NCBI GenBank assembly: GCA_021816665.1
Contig: JAKAXI010000034.1
Span: 1-11,022, forward strand
DNA from: Bacillota bacterium
GTDB taxonomy: Bacteria > Bacillota > Bacilli > Alicyclobacillales > Alicyclobacillaceae
DNA: 11,022 bases
Reading direction: 5' to 3'
The position numbers were made by a program, and so were the translations under genes. The notes under the pieces are model-generated. The model made no database searches. It saw only the letters and a list, made by a program, of their open reading frames with translations, and was not told the origin of the DNA. Below are positions 1 to 7,306 of the stretch, piece after piece (the first letter of the stretch is position 1; every line of letters begins with the position of its first letter).

Positions 1-1088
1 TTTTTCTCGTTCGCCGCTGTCACAGCGTTGACTCCAATCCACTTCACATGGGCACGTGCCTTGGCAGCTGCGGGAGCCGCATTTACGCCCTTGATGACCG
101 GCTCATAGTAGGAATCAGAACCGCCGTTGTTGGGATTGCTCATGACGGCCTGCCCGGCTGGAGACAAAACCCACTCCACGAACTTCTTCGCGGCCGCCAT
201 GTCCGGCGCGTTTTTGTTAATTCCCATCACGTCAGGCAGGGTGTAGGTGCCGGACTGCAGGTAGTCAATGGCGATCGGGTCGCCTTTCTGTTGGGCGCCA
301 ATTAAAGCAGAGTCCTGAACAAACGCAAGTTTGACTTGACCGTTCACCACAGCGTTGATGCTGTCGCTGTTGACATTAGAAATAACCAGGCCGTTCTGCT
401 TCAGTTTCGAGAAGAAAGCCTCGCCCTTTTGGACGCTGCCCATCTGCTGAATGACTCCAGCAACCAGTGGATACGTGGGTCCCGAGACAGCCGGGTCAGG
501 CATGGACACCTCGTTCTTCCACTGCGGACTGAGCAAGTCGTTTAGAGTCTTCGGCAATTGTGAAGCCGAAACATACTTCGGGTTGTATCCAATCGCACCC
601 TCACCCGTCACTCCCCCTGGATAGTAAGACTTGTCGGGCGGAATGAGAGACTTTCCGAGCGAGTTATAGTTGCTGATATCGTTGGGTGTCCAGCCTTTCA
701 ACAGCATTCCTTGGTTGTCGAGGGCTTGCATTGAAGACGGTCCGTCAAACCAGATGACGTCCCACTGAGAGTTCGATCCTTGTGCTTCAGCTCTCGCAAT
801 CAACGGCCCTGTCGAGTCGTCTACAAGTTTCACCGTGATGCCTGTCGCCTTCTGGAACGCCGTGGCCATTGCCTGGTCATAGCCTTGAGCAGAGTAGAGG
901 ACAAGCGTCTCTCCTTTCGAAGAGCCGCTCTTGCCAGTGCTGTTTGCGCTGCTGTTCGAAGTGCTGTTTCCACTGCTGCTCGAGTTAGTCGTCGATGAGC
1001 CAGATGTCGTGCCGCAGCCCGCCAACGCGGCTCCTAGTACCAGCAGTACGGCTCCTGTCGCTACAAACTGTACTGACTTCGATTTCAC
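1..1088 (-). CDS. ABC transporter solute-binding lipoprotein, Fe(III)/2-aminoethylphosphonate type (3' end outside window)
   Basis: This is the extracytoplasmic binding protein of an ABC importer. It would capture a small ligand (ferric iron, phosphonate or similar) outside the membrane and pass it to a permease not seen here. The reading frame starts at GTG 1088-1086 behind a GAGGAG site (1096-1101) and stays open for 362 codons to the window edge. A short basic N-terminus and hydrophobic core end in a lipobox, LAGC, with the lipidated cysteine at residue 25. A Ser/Asn/Thr/Gly-rich linker (about residues 26-58) follows, then the start of the mature fold (ETLVLYSAQGYDQAMATAFQ), a WDVIWFDG segment and a C-terminal KFVEWVLSPAGQAVM segment, all typical of the FbpA/AfuA/PhnS-like group. 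The ligand cannot be told from sequence. It is divergent from the oxidase operon and probably a separate unit. The family call is from recognition, not a search. Confidence 0.88.
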   Translation of the reverse strand, partial: MKSKSVQFVATGAVLLVLGAALAGCGTTSGSSTTNSSSSGNSTSNSSANSTGKSGSSKGETLVLYSAQGYDQAMATAFQKATGITVKLVDDSTGPLIARAEAQGSNSQWDVIWFDGPSSMQALDNQGMLLKGWTPNDISNYNSLGKSLIPPDKSYYPGGVTGEGAIGYNPKYVSASQLPKTLNDLLSPQWKNEVSMPDPAVSGPTYPLVAGVIQQMGSVQKGEAFFSKLKQNGLVISNVNSDSINAVVNGQVKLAFVQDSALIGAQQKGDPIAIDYLQSGTYTLPDVMGINKNAPDMAAAKKFVEWVLSPAGQAVMSNPNNGGSDSYYEPVIKGVNAAPAAAKARAHVKWIGVNAVTAANEK

Positions 1089-1106
1089 GGTGTTACTCCT
1101 CTCCCC

Positions 1107-1294
1107 TAACTGATGCGGTTGTGATTTCAGGGACCAATTTAACAGAGGAGTATAAATAAATAGTGTAGCGAACGTAAAGGTTTCTAAAGGAATTATCAAT
1201 TTGTGTATAACCGAAACCGGCTTCGCGCAACCTATGCCATGCATGTTCTGGACTTGGATCCACAAACCTACTCATGCGACCGGCAGGGATGAAT
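1107..1294. other. Divergent intergenic region
   Basis: About 190 bases between the minus-strand lipoprotein gene and the plus-strand operon. The part from 1135 to 1212 is markedly AT-rich compared with the flanking genes and must hold control signals for both directions. For the plus direction the best -10 candidate is TATAAC at 1206-1211 without a convincing -35; TTAACA at 1139-1144 with TAGTGT 16 bases later is another weak option. No clear operator palindrome, riboswitch or terminator was recognised. Confidence 0.4.
1149..1178 (-). promoter_or_regulatory. Candidate sigma-A-type promoter for the solute-binding lipoprotein
   Basis: On the minus strand a TTTACG (-35, 1178-1173) is followed after 18 bases by TATACT (-10, 1154-1149), the latter matching five of six consensus bases. 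Transcription would begin near 1141 and give a leader of about 50 bases to the GTG at 1088. A second, weaker pair (TTGATA with 17-base spacing to TACGTT) lies just upstream in the same AT-rich stretch. This is found by eye only. Confidence 0.4.
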
Positions 1295-1918
1295 ATGGCA
1301 AGTTTCACTTGGAGAAAGGTCAAAGTCGCCTCGACTGGCTCTCTCACAGACCTTAGATCGCTCAACACGTCATACCCAAACCCGTTGACTCTTGTCATTC
1401 GCAGGGTACGTCCCTCCGCACTGATTGGCGTGTTGTCCGTGTTGCTATATGGACTCTCTGTCACCAAGGCTGTATCCACATTCTGCGCCGCAGAAACAGA
1501 CCAAGGAGCTCTCGTTGCGCAATCTTGTCAATACGTCCTAGTCACCTTTGCTGGAATGTTGATGGGCACAGTGATTGGGCCCAGTGTTGAGTGGTCTGTG
1601 CGTGGACTCTGGCGCGCCATCCACGATGCCCCGGACAGTGTCCACTTTCGCCGCAGCCAAGTACGCCTTTCGATCACGGTCTTGACACTGAGTTCACTTG
1701 CTAATCTCCTGCTTCTCCTGCATCGACTGAATCAGTTCGTGGACGCACATGCAGTTCTGAAAGCGGAGATTCTTGTCTTGGTCTATGTCATGGGAGTCCT
1801 CATGGGCGCAGCATGGTTTGTGTTATTGCGCCGACAGTCCGGTTGGGGCATCGTCGCTTCGTGCGCGATGAGCATGATGGTCGTCAGCAACACTCTATCC
1901 AGTCACAGTTGGTCGTGA
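1295..1918 (+). CDS. Predicted five-helix membrane protein, possibly CopD-like
   Basis: A 207-residue protein with about five hydrophobic helices (residues near 41-63, 79-98, 124-143, 157-178 and 183-200) after a hydrophilic N-terminus of some 40 residues. I do not recognise it firmly. The charged turn before helix 3, the lysine before helix 4 and the copper-gene neighbourhood recall the CopD copper-resistance domain, but no diagnostic motif settles it. The start is uncertain: ATG 1295 has an AGGG at 1285-1288 with 6-base spacing, while in-frame ATGs at 1274 and 1289 have poorer sites, and GTG codons near 1432 would drop the odd N-terminus. The stop lies 51 bases before the SafE-like gene, so co-transcription with the copper genes is likely. 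The function is inferred from context only. Confidence 0.5.
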   Translation: MASFTWRKVKVASTGSLTDLRSLNTSYPNPLTLVIRRVRPSALIGVLSVLLYGLSVTKAVSTFCAAETDQGALVAQSCQYVLVTFAGMLMGTVIGPSVEWSVRGLWRAIHDAPDSVHFRRSQVRLSITVLTLSSLANLLLLLHRLNQFVDAHAVLKAEILVLVYVMGVLMGAAWFVLLRRQSGWGIVASCAMSMMVVSNTLSSHSWS

Positions 1919-1969
1919 AAGCATTAGTTCTATGGACAACGCTCATATCAATCAACGAGGTGAAAGGGA

Positions 1970-2704
1970 ATGACATGGACCTTGTTAACTTGGGCGGCGG
2001 GCGTCGGTCTGCTGCAGGGGTTTCTCCACTGCGCCGGCATGTGCGGCCCATTCGTGATGGCTTACAGTTTGTCTGCCGGCTACGACAAAACCAAACCCAC
2101 CGGTCCATTCTTCAAGCACGTATGGACTGGGCACGGGCTTTATAACCTTGGGCGAATTGCCACCTTCACAGTCCTTGGCGCCCTGTTCGGGATATTGGGC
2201 TCGTTTGTCGACTCCGCAGCCCACCTGCGTGGGTTGCAGGCGGCCGCCGGATTGTTCGGTGGGGGTCTGATGATCTGGTGGGCGGTAGACGAATTTCGCA
2301 CCCGTCACGCTGGGGCGTTTTTAGAACGTTTTTCGATTCTGCGACTCCCCCTCACTAGACAGTGGTTCGGCAGCTTGAGTCGGCGGCGCCGTCCCTTTGC
2401 GTCTGTGTTATCGGGCTCAATCCTTGGGCTGCACCCATGCGGGCTCCTCTTTGCCATGCTCTTTGCAGCTGCAGCGTCGGGTTCGGCACTGCAAGGTGGC
2501 CTCGTTCTCTTCTCGTTTGGAGTCGGGACCCTCCCGTCCTTGTTGGCAGTTGCCGCCATGGGCTGGTACGGTCGCAAGCGCCTGCAGGGAGTCGCATTTA
2601 CTTACCTCGCTGCATCACTCGTCGGCGCGTCCGGTGTCTTGTTCATTCTGCGCGGCCTCGCTTCGAATGGTTGGGTTCCGAAGGTGAACATGTGGCTGTT
2701 CTGA
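1970..2704 (+). CDS. SafE/UreH-type (DsbD_2-like) membrane protein, probable copper-handling factor
   Basis: A 244-residue polytopic membrane protein with about six helices. The first helix carries HCAGMCGP (residues 20-27), and a later helix carries LGLHPCGLLFAM (H155, C157), followed by a FGVGTLPSLL segment. These paired Cys/His motifs mark the family annotated as sulfite exporter TauE/SafE or UreH-like transmembrane domain. In oxidase clusters such genes sit beside CcoI-type copper ATPases and are thought to help metal or redox handling during oxidase maturation; sulfite export is not implied. The intramembrane cysteines could bind copper or undergo thiol chemistry (inference). The ATG is preceded by GAGGTGAAAGGG (1957-1968). 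Its last 13 bases overlap the start of the ATPase gene, pointing to translational coupling. The family call is good, the substrate unknown. Confidence 0.85.
   Translation: MTWTLLTWAAGVGLLQGFLHCAGMCGPFVMAYSLSAGYDKTKPTGPFFKHVWTGHGLYNLGRIATFTVLGALFGILGSFVDSAAHLRGLQAAAGLFGGGLMIWWAVDEFRTRHAGAFLERFSILRLPLTRQWFGSLSRRRRPFASVLSGSILGLHPCGLLFAMLFAAAASGSALQGGLVLFSFGVGTLPSLLAVAAMGWYGRKRLQGVAFTYLAASLVGASGVLFILRGLASNGWVPKVNMWLF
2681..2686 (+). promoter_or_regulatory. Ribosome binding site that fixes the ATPase start
   Basis: AAGGTG at 2681-2686 lies inside the end of the SafE-like gene, five bases before GTG 2692. The ATPase frame stays open much further upstream to 2362, but that stretch runs through the SafE-like gene in another frame and has no copper-ATPase character. 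The site and the sharp onset of a known N-terminal Cys motif make 2692 the start. Confidence 0.6.
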
Positions 2705-5127
2705 CCTGTCAACTCTGTGAGGGACCCGTGGAAAAACCAGTATTGGCGGACGGCAAGACCTTTTGCTGTCACGGTTGCCGTGATGTGTGGCGTCTGCTCG
2801 GCGAAGAGCACCTAGCGCAACTGAAAAGTCATCCGGGCGTGGATTGGACGGCAGCTCGCAGGACACTGTCAGACCGTGACGCAAAACCGATTCCGTCGGG
2901 CGATCTCGACGACATCACGCTCCACGTCAGCGGACTGTGGTGTGCCTCCTGTGGCCTGTTGGTGCAGCACGTAGTCAATCGACTGCCAGGCGTCGCCGGA
3001 GCTTCCGTCAACTACACATCAGAATCGCTCCAAGCCCAGTTCGACCCAACAGTGACAACACTGTCCGAAATTTCCCAAGCCATCACCAGCCTTGGCTATG
3101 GCATCGAGGGTGACACACCCGGGCGCAGCGGCCCATCAACTGCAGACAGCGGTTTACTCCGGCGATTGGCTGTATCCGCGGTCCTCTCACTCTTTCTAAT
3201 GATGGGCAGTGTCCCCATCTGGTCTGGGTATCTGCCGCAGTTCCCGCCTGACCTCCGACTGTTTTTGTCCTTATCGCTGTGGGTCTTGACGACACCCGTT
3301 GTGTTTTGGGCAGGTTGGCCGTTTCTGCGCGGCGCATGGAGATCCTTGCGCCATCGTATCCCGACTACGGACCTTCTGGTCGCGCTCGCGAGCGTGACCG
3401 CGTACACCTACAGCTCGGTCAGCGTTCTGAAGGACGGGCCATACTTGTACTTCGACACATGCGGGTTTCTGGTCACGTTCCTTCTGCTCGGTCGCATCCT
3501 CGAAATCGGCACGCGGCAGAGAGCGCTCGCAGTCACCCGCCAACTCTCCGGACTGTGGGTGCAAGAGGCGACTGTCCTCTGCGATGGAGCAGAACAACGC
3601 GTTCTCGTCAACGCCTTGTCGCCAGGTGACGAAGTTATTGTGCGCCCAGGCGAGCGAGTTCCGGTCGACGGCGTCGTGTCCGACGGTGCATCAGACATCG
3701 ACGAGTCGTTTTTAACCGGGGAATCAAGGCCTGTCGTTAAGTACGCAGGCAGTCACGTGTATGCAGGGACCACAAACTTCTCGGGGCGGCTCGTGATCTC
3801 GACAGAACGCCGTGCCGGAGAATCTATTTTGGCGCAGACCCTGCAGTTTGTTCGCGACGCACAGGTACAGGGGCCCATCTACCGCCGTTTGACGGAGCGA
3901 ACTCTGGCCGCGTTCATCCCCGGCGTACTGATTGTGAGCGCCTGTACGTTTTGCTTGTGGGAGTGGGTTGTGCCAGTCGGTACTTCTAGCGCCTTGCTAC
4001 GGGCCATGGCTGCTCTTGTCATCGCATGCCCTTGTGCACTCAGCGTCGCCGCGCCGGTGACTAGTCAGTTTGCCGTGCAAGCTCTCGGTCGTGATGGTGT
4101 ATTGCTCCGCAGCGACGAGGCGATTGAGCGCTGTGCTGAAGTAGATACGGTCGTTTTTGACAAAACCGGAACACTGACAGAAGGACAAGTTCGACTGACG
4201 GATTTTTACCCAAACGACTCCGAGTTGTTACAACTGGCCGCGTCTGTCGAGGCAGCGTCGGAACACCCGATTGGCCGCGCTATCCTCTCCGCGGCAAACG
4301 CTCAGGGGATCAAGTTACAACCCATATCCGACTTCGCCGCCCAACCTGGTGAAGGCGTAACTGCCTGGGTGAACGGTCGCAGAGTCACTGTGCGCAAACA
4401 TGCCGGGGAGCGGTTGTCCGCAGAACTTGAACAAACTGTTACGAAGCTTTCTGCTCAAGGACACACTCTGTCCGTGCTGTGGGTCGAGGCGCGTCCACGC
4501 GCTGTACTCGCATTTTCCGACACGGTCCGCCTCAACGTATTCGAGACAGTGGCGCTTTTACAGTCGGCTGGTGTCCAAGTTCACATGGCAACGGGAGACC
4601 GAGAGGAAGCTGCGAGACAAGTCGCAGTTGAAACAGGCATCTCCACTTGGCGGGCAGAGTTGGCTCCGACGGACAAGTCCACCTACATCCGGTCCCTGCA
4701 AGAAGATGGCCTGCGGGTGGCCTATGTTGGTGACGGTGTGAACGATGCTGCAGCATTGCTTCAGGCTGATCTCGGCATCGCTATGGGTTCTGGAACGGAC
4801 ATCGCGGCACAAGCAGGGCACCTCGTATTAATGAACTCACGCCTCGACGTGATCCCCCAAGTTCTTGCCACCTGCAAAAAGACGGTGACCGTGATCCGGC
4901 AGAACTTGGCCTGGGCAATTCTGTACAATTTCGCCTCTTTGACGGCTGCCGTCGCCGGATTTGCTCAACCGGCGCTTGCAGCACTTGCCATGGTCCTATC
5001 CAGCGCCTTCGTCTTAGGCAATGCCATGCGGTTGTCTGGGACTCCCCCAACTGTGTACGCAAGGCGGTTCAGCTACGTCGTCGGGACCGCAGGGATGCTC
5101 TTCATTCTCGCCCGTTACGGTGTGTAA
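2692..5127 (+). CDS. Cu(I)-translocating P1B-type ATPase, CcoI/FixI-CopA type
   Basis: An 811-residue P-type ATPase that should move Cu+ out of the cytoplasm using ATP, here most likely to metallate the oxidase downstream. N-terminal Cys clusters CQLC (6-9) and CCHGC (25-29) match the extra metal-binding domain of CcoI/FixI ATPases. A heavy-metal domain follows with GLWCASC (81-87), the CcoI-type variant of GMxCxxC. Then come the membrane helices, TGES (342-345, actuator), CPC in the transport helix (446-448), DKTGT with phosphorylated D490, HP (525-526) in the nucleotide domain and GDGVND (680-685). The last helices carry YN and MVLSS elements typical of Cu+ pumps (P1B-1). The start is GTG 2692, overlapping the upstream stop. 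CcoI relatives usually accompany cbb3 oxidases, whereas here the neighbours are CtaG and a CuA oxidase. Copper specificity is strongly supported. Confidence 0.95.
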   Translation: MAVLTCQLCEGPVEKPVLADGKTFCCHGCRDVWRLLGEEHLAQLKSHPGVDWTAARRTLSDRDAKPIPSGDLDDITLHVSGLWCASCGLLVQHVVNRLPGVAGASVNYTSESLQAQFDPTVTTLSEISQAITSLGYGIEGDTPGRSGPSTADSGLLRRLAVSAVLSLFLMMGSVPIWSGYLPQFPPDLRLFLSLSLWVLTTPVVFWAGWPFLRGAWRSLRHRIPTTDLLVALASVTAYTYSSVSVLKDGPYLYFDTCGFLVTFLLLGRILEIGTRQRALAVTRQLSGLWVQEATVLCDGAEQRVLVNALSPGDEVIVRPGERVPVDGVVSDGASDIDESFLTGESRPVVKYAGSHVYAGTTNFSGRLVISTERRAGESILAQTLQFVRDAQVQGPIYRRLTERTLAAFIPGVLIVSACTFCLWEWVVPVGTSSALLRAMAALVIACPCALSVAAPVTSQFAVQALGRDGVLLRSDEAIERCAEVDTVVFDKTGTLTEGQVRLTDFYPNDSELLQLAASVEAASEHPIGRAILSAANAQGIKLQPISDFAAQPGEGVTAWVNGRRVTVRKHAGERLSAELEQTVTKLSAQGHTLSVLWVEARPRAVLAFSDTVRLNVFETVALLQSAGVQVHMATGDREEAARQVAVETGISTWRAELAPTDKSTYIRSLQEDGLRVAYVGDGVNDAAALLQADLGIAMGSGTDIAAQAGHLVLMNSRLDVIPQVLATCKKTVTVIRQNLAWAILYNFASLTAAVAGFAQPALAALAMVLSSAFVLGNAMRLSGTPPTVYARRFSYVVGTAGMLFILARYGV

Positions 5128-5162
5128 TTCGGCCGTTTCGTTCTGCCCACTCTATCACGAGC

Positions 5163-5170
5163 AAAGGAGG
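5163..5170 (+). promoter_or_regulatory. Strong ribosome binding site of the CtaG-like gene
   Basis: AAAGGAGG sits seven bases before ATG 5178. It is the most consensus-like site in the window and makes this start secure. Confidence 0.7.
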
Positions 5171-5177
5171 CTATCCG

Positions 5178-5966
5178 ATGAGAAACTTCCTGCAAGGGTA
5201 CAGTTGGCCGCTGCTGTGGCGACCAGACGTCCTCATCGCGTTAGCGCTCGTAGGTGTAGTTTACTGCGGGCTCGTCGGGCCGTTACGGCACCGCTTCCCG
5301 CACGCATCACGCCCAACTGCTTGGCAGGCGAGCGCTGCTGGCATTCTTCTCATCCTGCTGTACCTCACTATGGGCACGCCGTTAAACCTCATTGCCGAGA
5401 AATTTTCCTTCACTGCCTACGTCTTGAAAATGCTGGTCATTACACAAGTTGCAGCCCCTCTGGTGCTCTTAGCCTTGCCGCCTTGGTTGCTCGAGCCAGT
5501 CGTCAAAGTTCCCGCCTTGCGTCGAGTCTTCCAGTTCGCATGTAACCCAATTACGGGGATCGTCTCCTACAGCGCGCTCTCCACCACATTCTTGTTGCCT
5601 AGTATTTTGGGCACAGCTTTGTCCAATGATCTAATTCACACACTGGTGCAGTACGCACTCATGCTCTCCGCAGTGTTCCTGTGGTGGCCGCTCTTAAGTC
5701 GAGTCCCCTCATTGCCTCGACTTGCCCCCGGGGCACAACTGATTTATTTGTTGTTCGCAATGAATTTTATGATGCCGATCACAGTATTTCTGTTCTTCTC
5801 GCGAGACCCTTGGTACAGCTTTTATGTACACGAATCCGTCGCTACCTCCCCCACTGCGGACCAACAGGTCGGGGCCCTCATGATGGTAGGCGGAATGTGG
5901 CTCGTCTACGGCCTGCGTGCCTTGCAACCATTCTTCTCTCACACAGACGCAACCTGGTACGAGTAA
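5178..5966 (+). CDS. ctaG: CtaG-family cytochrome c oxidase assembly factor (caa3_CtaG)
   Basis: A 262-residue membrane protein with about seven helices. Family features are the opening short loop and WRPDVLIALALVGVVY helix, the MGTPLNLIAEKFSFTAYVLK region (65-84), a following AAPLVLLALP, an aromatic VFLWWPLLSRVPSLPRL segment (166-182), and near the C-terminus PWYSFYV then TADQQVGALMMVGGM (226-240), which matches the DQQxGG signature of caa3_CtaG. In Bacillus this factor is needed to make active caa3 oxidase, probably through CuB insertion. The gene lies 50 bases after the copper ATPase and ahead of the oxidase genes, consistent with that job. An odd feature is that the usual helix motif resembling SAHMxQ is here FTAYVLK, so a histidine commonly taken as a copper ligand is missing. 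Family confidence is good. Confidence 0.85.
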   Translation: MRNFLQGYSWPLLWRPDVLIALALVGVVYCGLVGPLRHRFPHASRPTAWQASAAGILLILLYLTMGTPLNLIAEKFSFTAYVLKMLVITQVAAPLVLLALPPWLLEPVVKVPALRRVFQFACNPITGIVSYSALSTTFLLPSILGTALSNDLIHTLVQYALMLSAVFLWWPLLSRVPSLPRLAPGAQLIYLLFAMNFMMPITVFLFFSRDPWYSFYVHESVATSPTADQQVGALMMVGGMWLVYGLRALQPFFSHTDATWYE

Positions 5967-6043
5967 ACGAACAAATCCACGATGCGGCAGTGCATGAAAT
6001 TTTTCCGTTCGTACAAGCTACAGGCAACACCGGGTCCAACCTC

Positions 6044-6050
6044 AGGAGGG
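6044..6050 (+). promoter_or_regulatory. Ribosome binding site that fixes the lipoprotein start
   Basis: AGGAGGG is six bases before GTG 6057. It rules out the upstream ATG at 5982, which has no comparable site and would place a 25-residue hydrophilic tail ahead of the signal peptide. Confidence 0.75.
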
Positions 6051-6056
6051 ACAGCT

Positions 6057-6599
6057 GTGCAAACAGTGACGCGCATCATTTCGGTCGGGTGCACAATGGT
6101 CGTGTCTGCTCTGACACTGTCAGGATGTGGAACAGATACCAATAGTACCCCATCCAGCTTACTCGTGACAAACCCTACTGCCCGCACCGCCGACATCTAC
6201 TTGGTTGCAGGCTACAACCGGAACAACCTGTGGGACAACTTCAACGGGTATGCAAACGGCAATTTGAGCGTGAGTGTGCCAGTTGGCTACAGAGTTTCCC
6301 TCCACGTCACCAACGACGGGGGTGTGCCCTACGACGTCGGCGTGTACACGACAGACCAGAGGCTGGCGTTTCCTGGTGCAGGAACATCGCTGGAAGGCTA
6401 TGTGCAAAACCCCAGCGCCGGCATCATGCCAGGTTCGTCTGCAACGTACTCATTCGTCGCGAACCGAGTCGGCGATTATCGTCTCGCGGACCTTTTGTAC
6501 CAGTTTCCAGCACATCAACAGGCCCGCTTGCCGATTGGCATGTGGGGCGAGTTCCATGTGACGGCAGCGGGGAGTCCGCATGTGACGGCAACGACTTAA
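6057..6599 (+). CDS. Sulfocyanin-like cupredoxin-fold lipoprotein lacking type-1 copper ligands
   Basis: A 180-residue exported lipoprotein: signal peptide with LSGC lipobox (lipidated C24), short Ser/Thr linker, then one domain. The domain pattern resembles sulfocyanin: a beta strand NLSVSVPVGYRVSLHVTNDG (69-88), NPSAGIMPGSSATYSF (118-133), VGDYRL (138-143) and a closing GMWGEFHVT (161-169). In copper-binding sulfocyanins the first histidine follows a proline and the second half reads Cys-loop-His-x4-Met. Here the first site is P91-Y92-D93, no cysteine lies anywhere after C24, H153 remains, and M162 sits nine residues later in a longer loop. A normal blue copper site is therefore not expected. 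Possible roles are a copper-delivery or docking protein, or a structural partner of the next cupredoxin (inference). It lies 90 bases after ctaG and 27 before that gene. The fold call is moderate. Confidence 0.72.
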   Translation: MQTVTRIISVGCTMVVSALTLSGCGTDTNSTPSSLLVTNPTARTADIYLVAGYNRNNLWDNFNGYANGNLSVSVPVGYRVSLHVTNDGGVPYDVGVYTTDQRLAFPGAGTSLEGYVQNPSAGIMPGSSATYSFVANRVGDYRLADLLYQFPAHQQARLPIGMWGEFHVTAAGSPHVTATT

Positions 6600-6626
6600 T
6601 GACCCGCGATTGGGAGGTGTAGAGGC

Positions 6627-7262
6627 ATGTCAGATTCACCCGTGTCGAACCCGGAACCACGTCGCAACCCGGAGTGGAGCAAGCCACTGTTCGCTACTGT
6701 CTCCATCATCGTTCTGGTTGCGGCAATTATCGCCCTGTTTTGGACGCGTCCCATTGGAGATGCGTGGACGCGCATATTTGGAGGCGGGCGCGTGGGCGCG
6801 GCGACGACATACGTCTTGCAGTACGACTACGGGTTCCATCCCCGCAACGTCACTTGGCGTGTGGGGGACAAAGTCACAATCTCGTTGCACAACGAGAGCC
6901 CGACACACTGGCACGAGATGATGATTGGTCGAGGCTTTGACGACACACCGTACGGCGTCGGTCCGGTACATATGCAGTTCCACGAGGACTTCTGGAACGG
7001 GGTTCATGTGACTATGAGTCATGCGCACAATGTCGACAACTTCGTGCCAGGCAACGCCGTGGTAAACTACGTCGGCCCGAAACCGTTTGTAACAGAAGGT
7101 GGGAACTTCAGTCCCACTTTGGCCCCTGGCGGCAGCGTTGACCTGACGTTTACCGTTCCGAACAAACCCGGCACCTGGTACTACGGCTGCTTCGTGCAAC
7201 AATTCATTCACTACATCGCGGGTATGCAAGGAACGATAACTATCTTGCCCGCCAAAACTTAA
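6627..7262 (+). CDS. Membrane-anchored cupredoxin (blue copper protein), probable electron donor to the oxidase
   Basis: A 211-residue protein: cytoplasmic tail of about 20 residues, one helix (21-39), then an extracytoplasmic cupredoxin domain. The strand FHPRNVTWRVGDKVTISLHN (70-89) leads to THWHEM, where H94 or H96 would be the first copper ligand. The C-terminal loop GTWYYGC...H...M provides C188, H195 and M200 (C-x6-H-x4-M), then strand GTITIL closes the barrel. The type-1 site is thus complete, so electron transfer is expected, most plausibly to CuA of subunit II encoded next. Between the ligands lies a histidine-rich stretch (115-134) with H115, H119, H127, H132 and H134, not usual for simple cupredoxins. 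The ATG follows GGGAGGT (6612-6618), and the gene ends 44 bases before subunit II. Partner identity is inferred from order. Confidence 0.85.
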   Translation: MSDSPVSNPEPRRNPEWSKPLFATVSIIVLVAAIIALFWTRPIGDAWTRIFGGGRVGAATTYVLQYDYGFHPRNVTWRVGDKVTISLHNESPTHWHEMMIGRGFDDTPYGVGPVHMQFHEDFWNGVHVTMSHAHNVDNFVPGNAVVNYVGPKPFVTEGGNFSPTLAPGGSVDLTFTVPNKPGTWYYGCFVQQFIHYIAGMQGTITILPAKT

Positions 7263-7306
7263 CCACGGAGTTCTACTACGAACTGACAGTGAGGCAGGGA
7301 TAGCAA

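Noticed and set aside
1093..1479. 128-codon open frame on the minus strand overlapping the divergent intergenic region
   Set aside because: It ends inside the ribosome site of the lipoprotein gene, covers its likely promoter, overlaps the plus-strand membrane protein gene and has no recognisable domain; no ribosome site was seen at its start.
2362..2691. Upstream extension of the ATPase frame by 110 codons
   Set aside because: It runs through the SafE-like gene in another frame and has no family character; the ribosome site and the known Cys-rich N-terminus fix the start at GTG 2692.
5967..6012. ACGAAC and GTTCGT inverted pair after ctaG, considered as a terminator or operator
   Set aside because: Only six base pairs with a loop of 34 bases and no T-run after it; expected by chance.
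5982..6056. ATG 5982 as start of the sulfocyanin-like lipoprotein
   Set aside because: It would bury the signal peptide behind 25 hydrophilic residues and has no good ribosome site, whereas GTG 6057 has AGGAGGG six bases upstream and begins a standard lipoprotein signal.
6636..7229. 197-codon open frame on the minus strand opposite the anchored cupredoxin gene
   Set aside because: It mirrors a gene with an intact copper site and clear ribosome site; its translation lacks any recognisable domain, so it is a shadow of codon usage.
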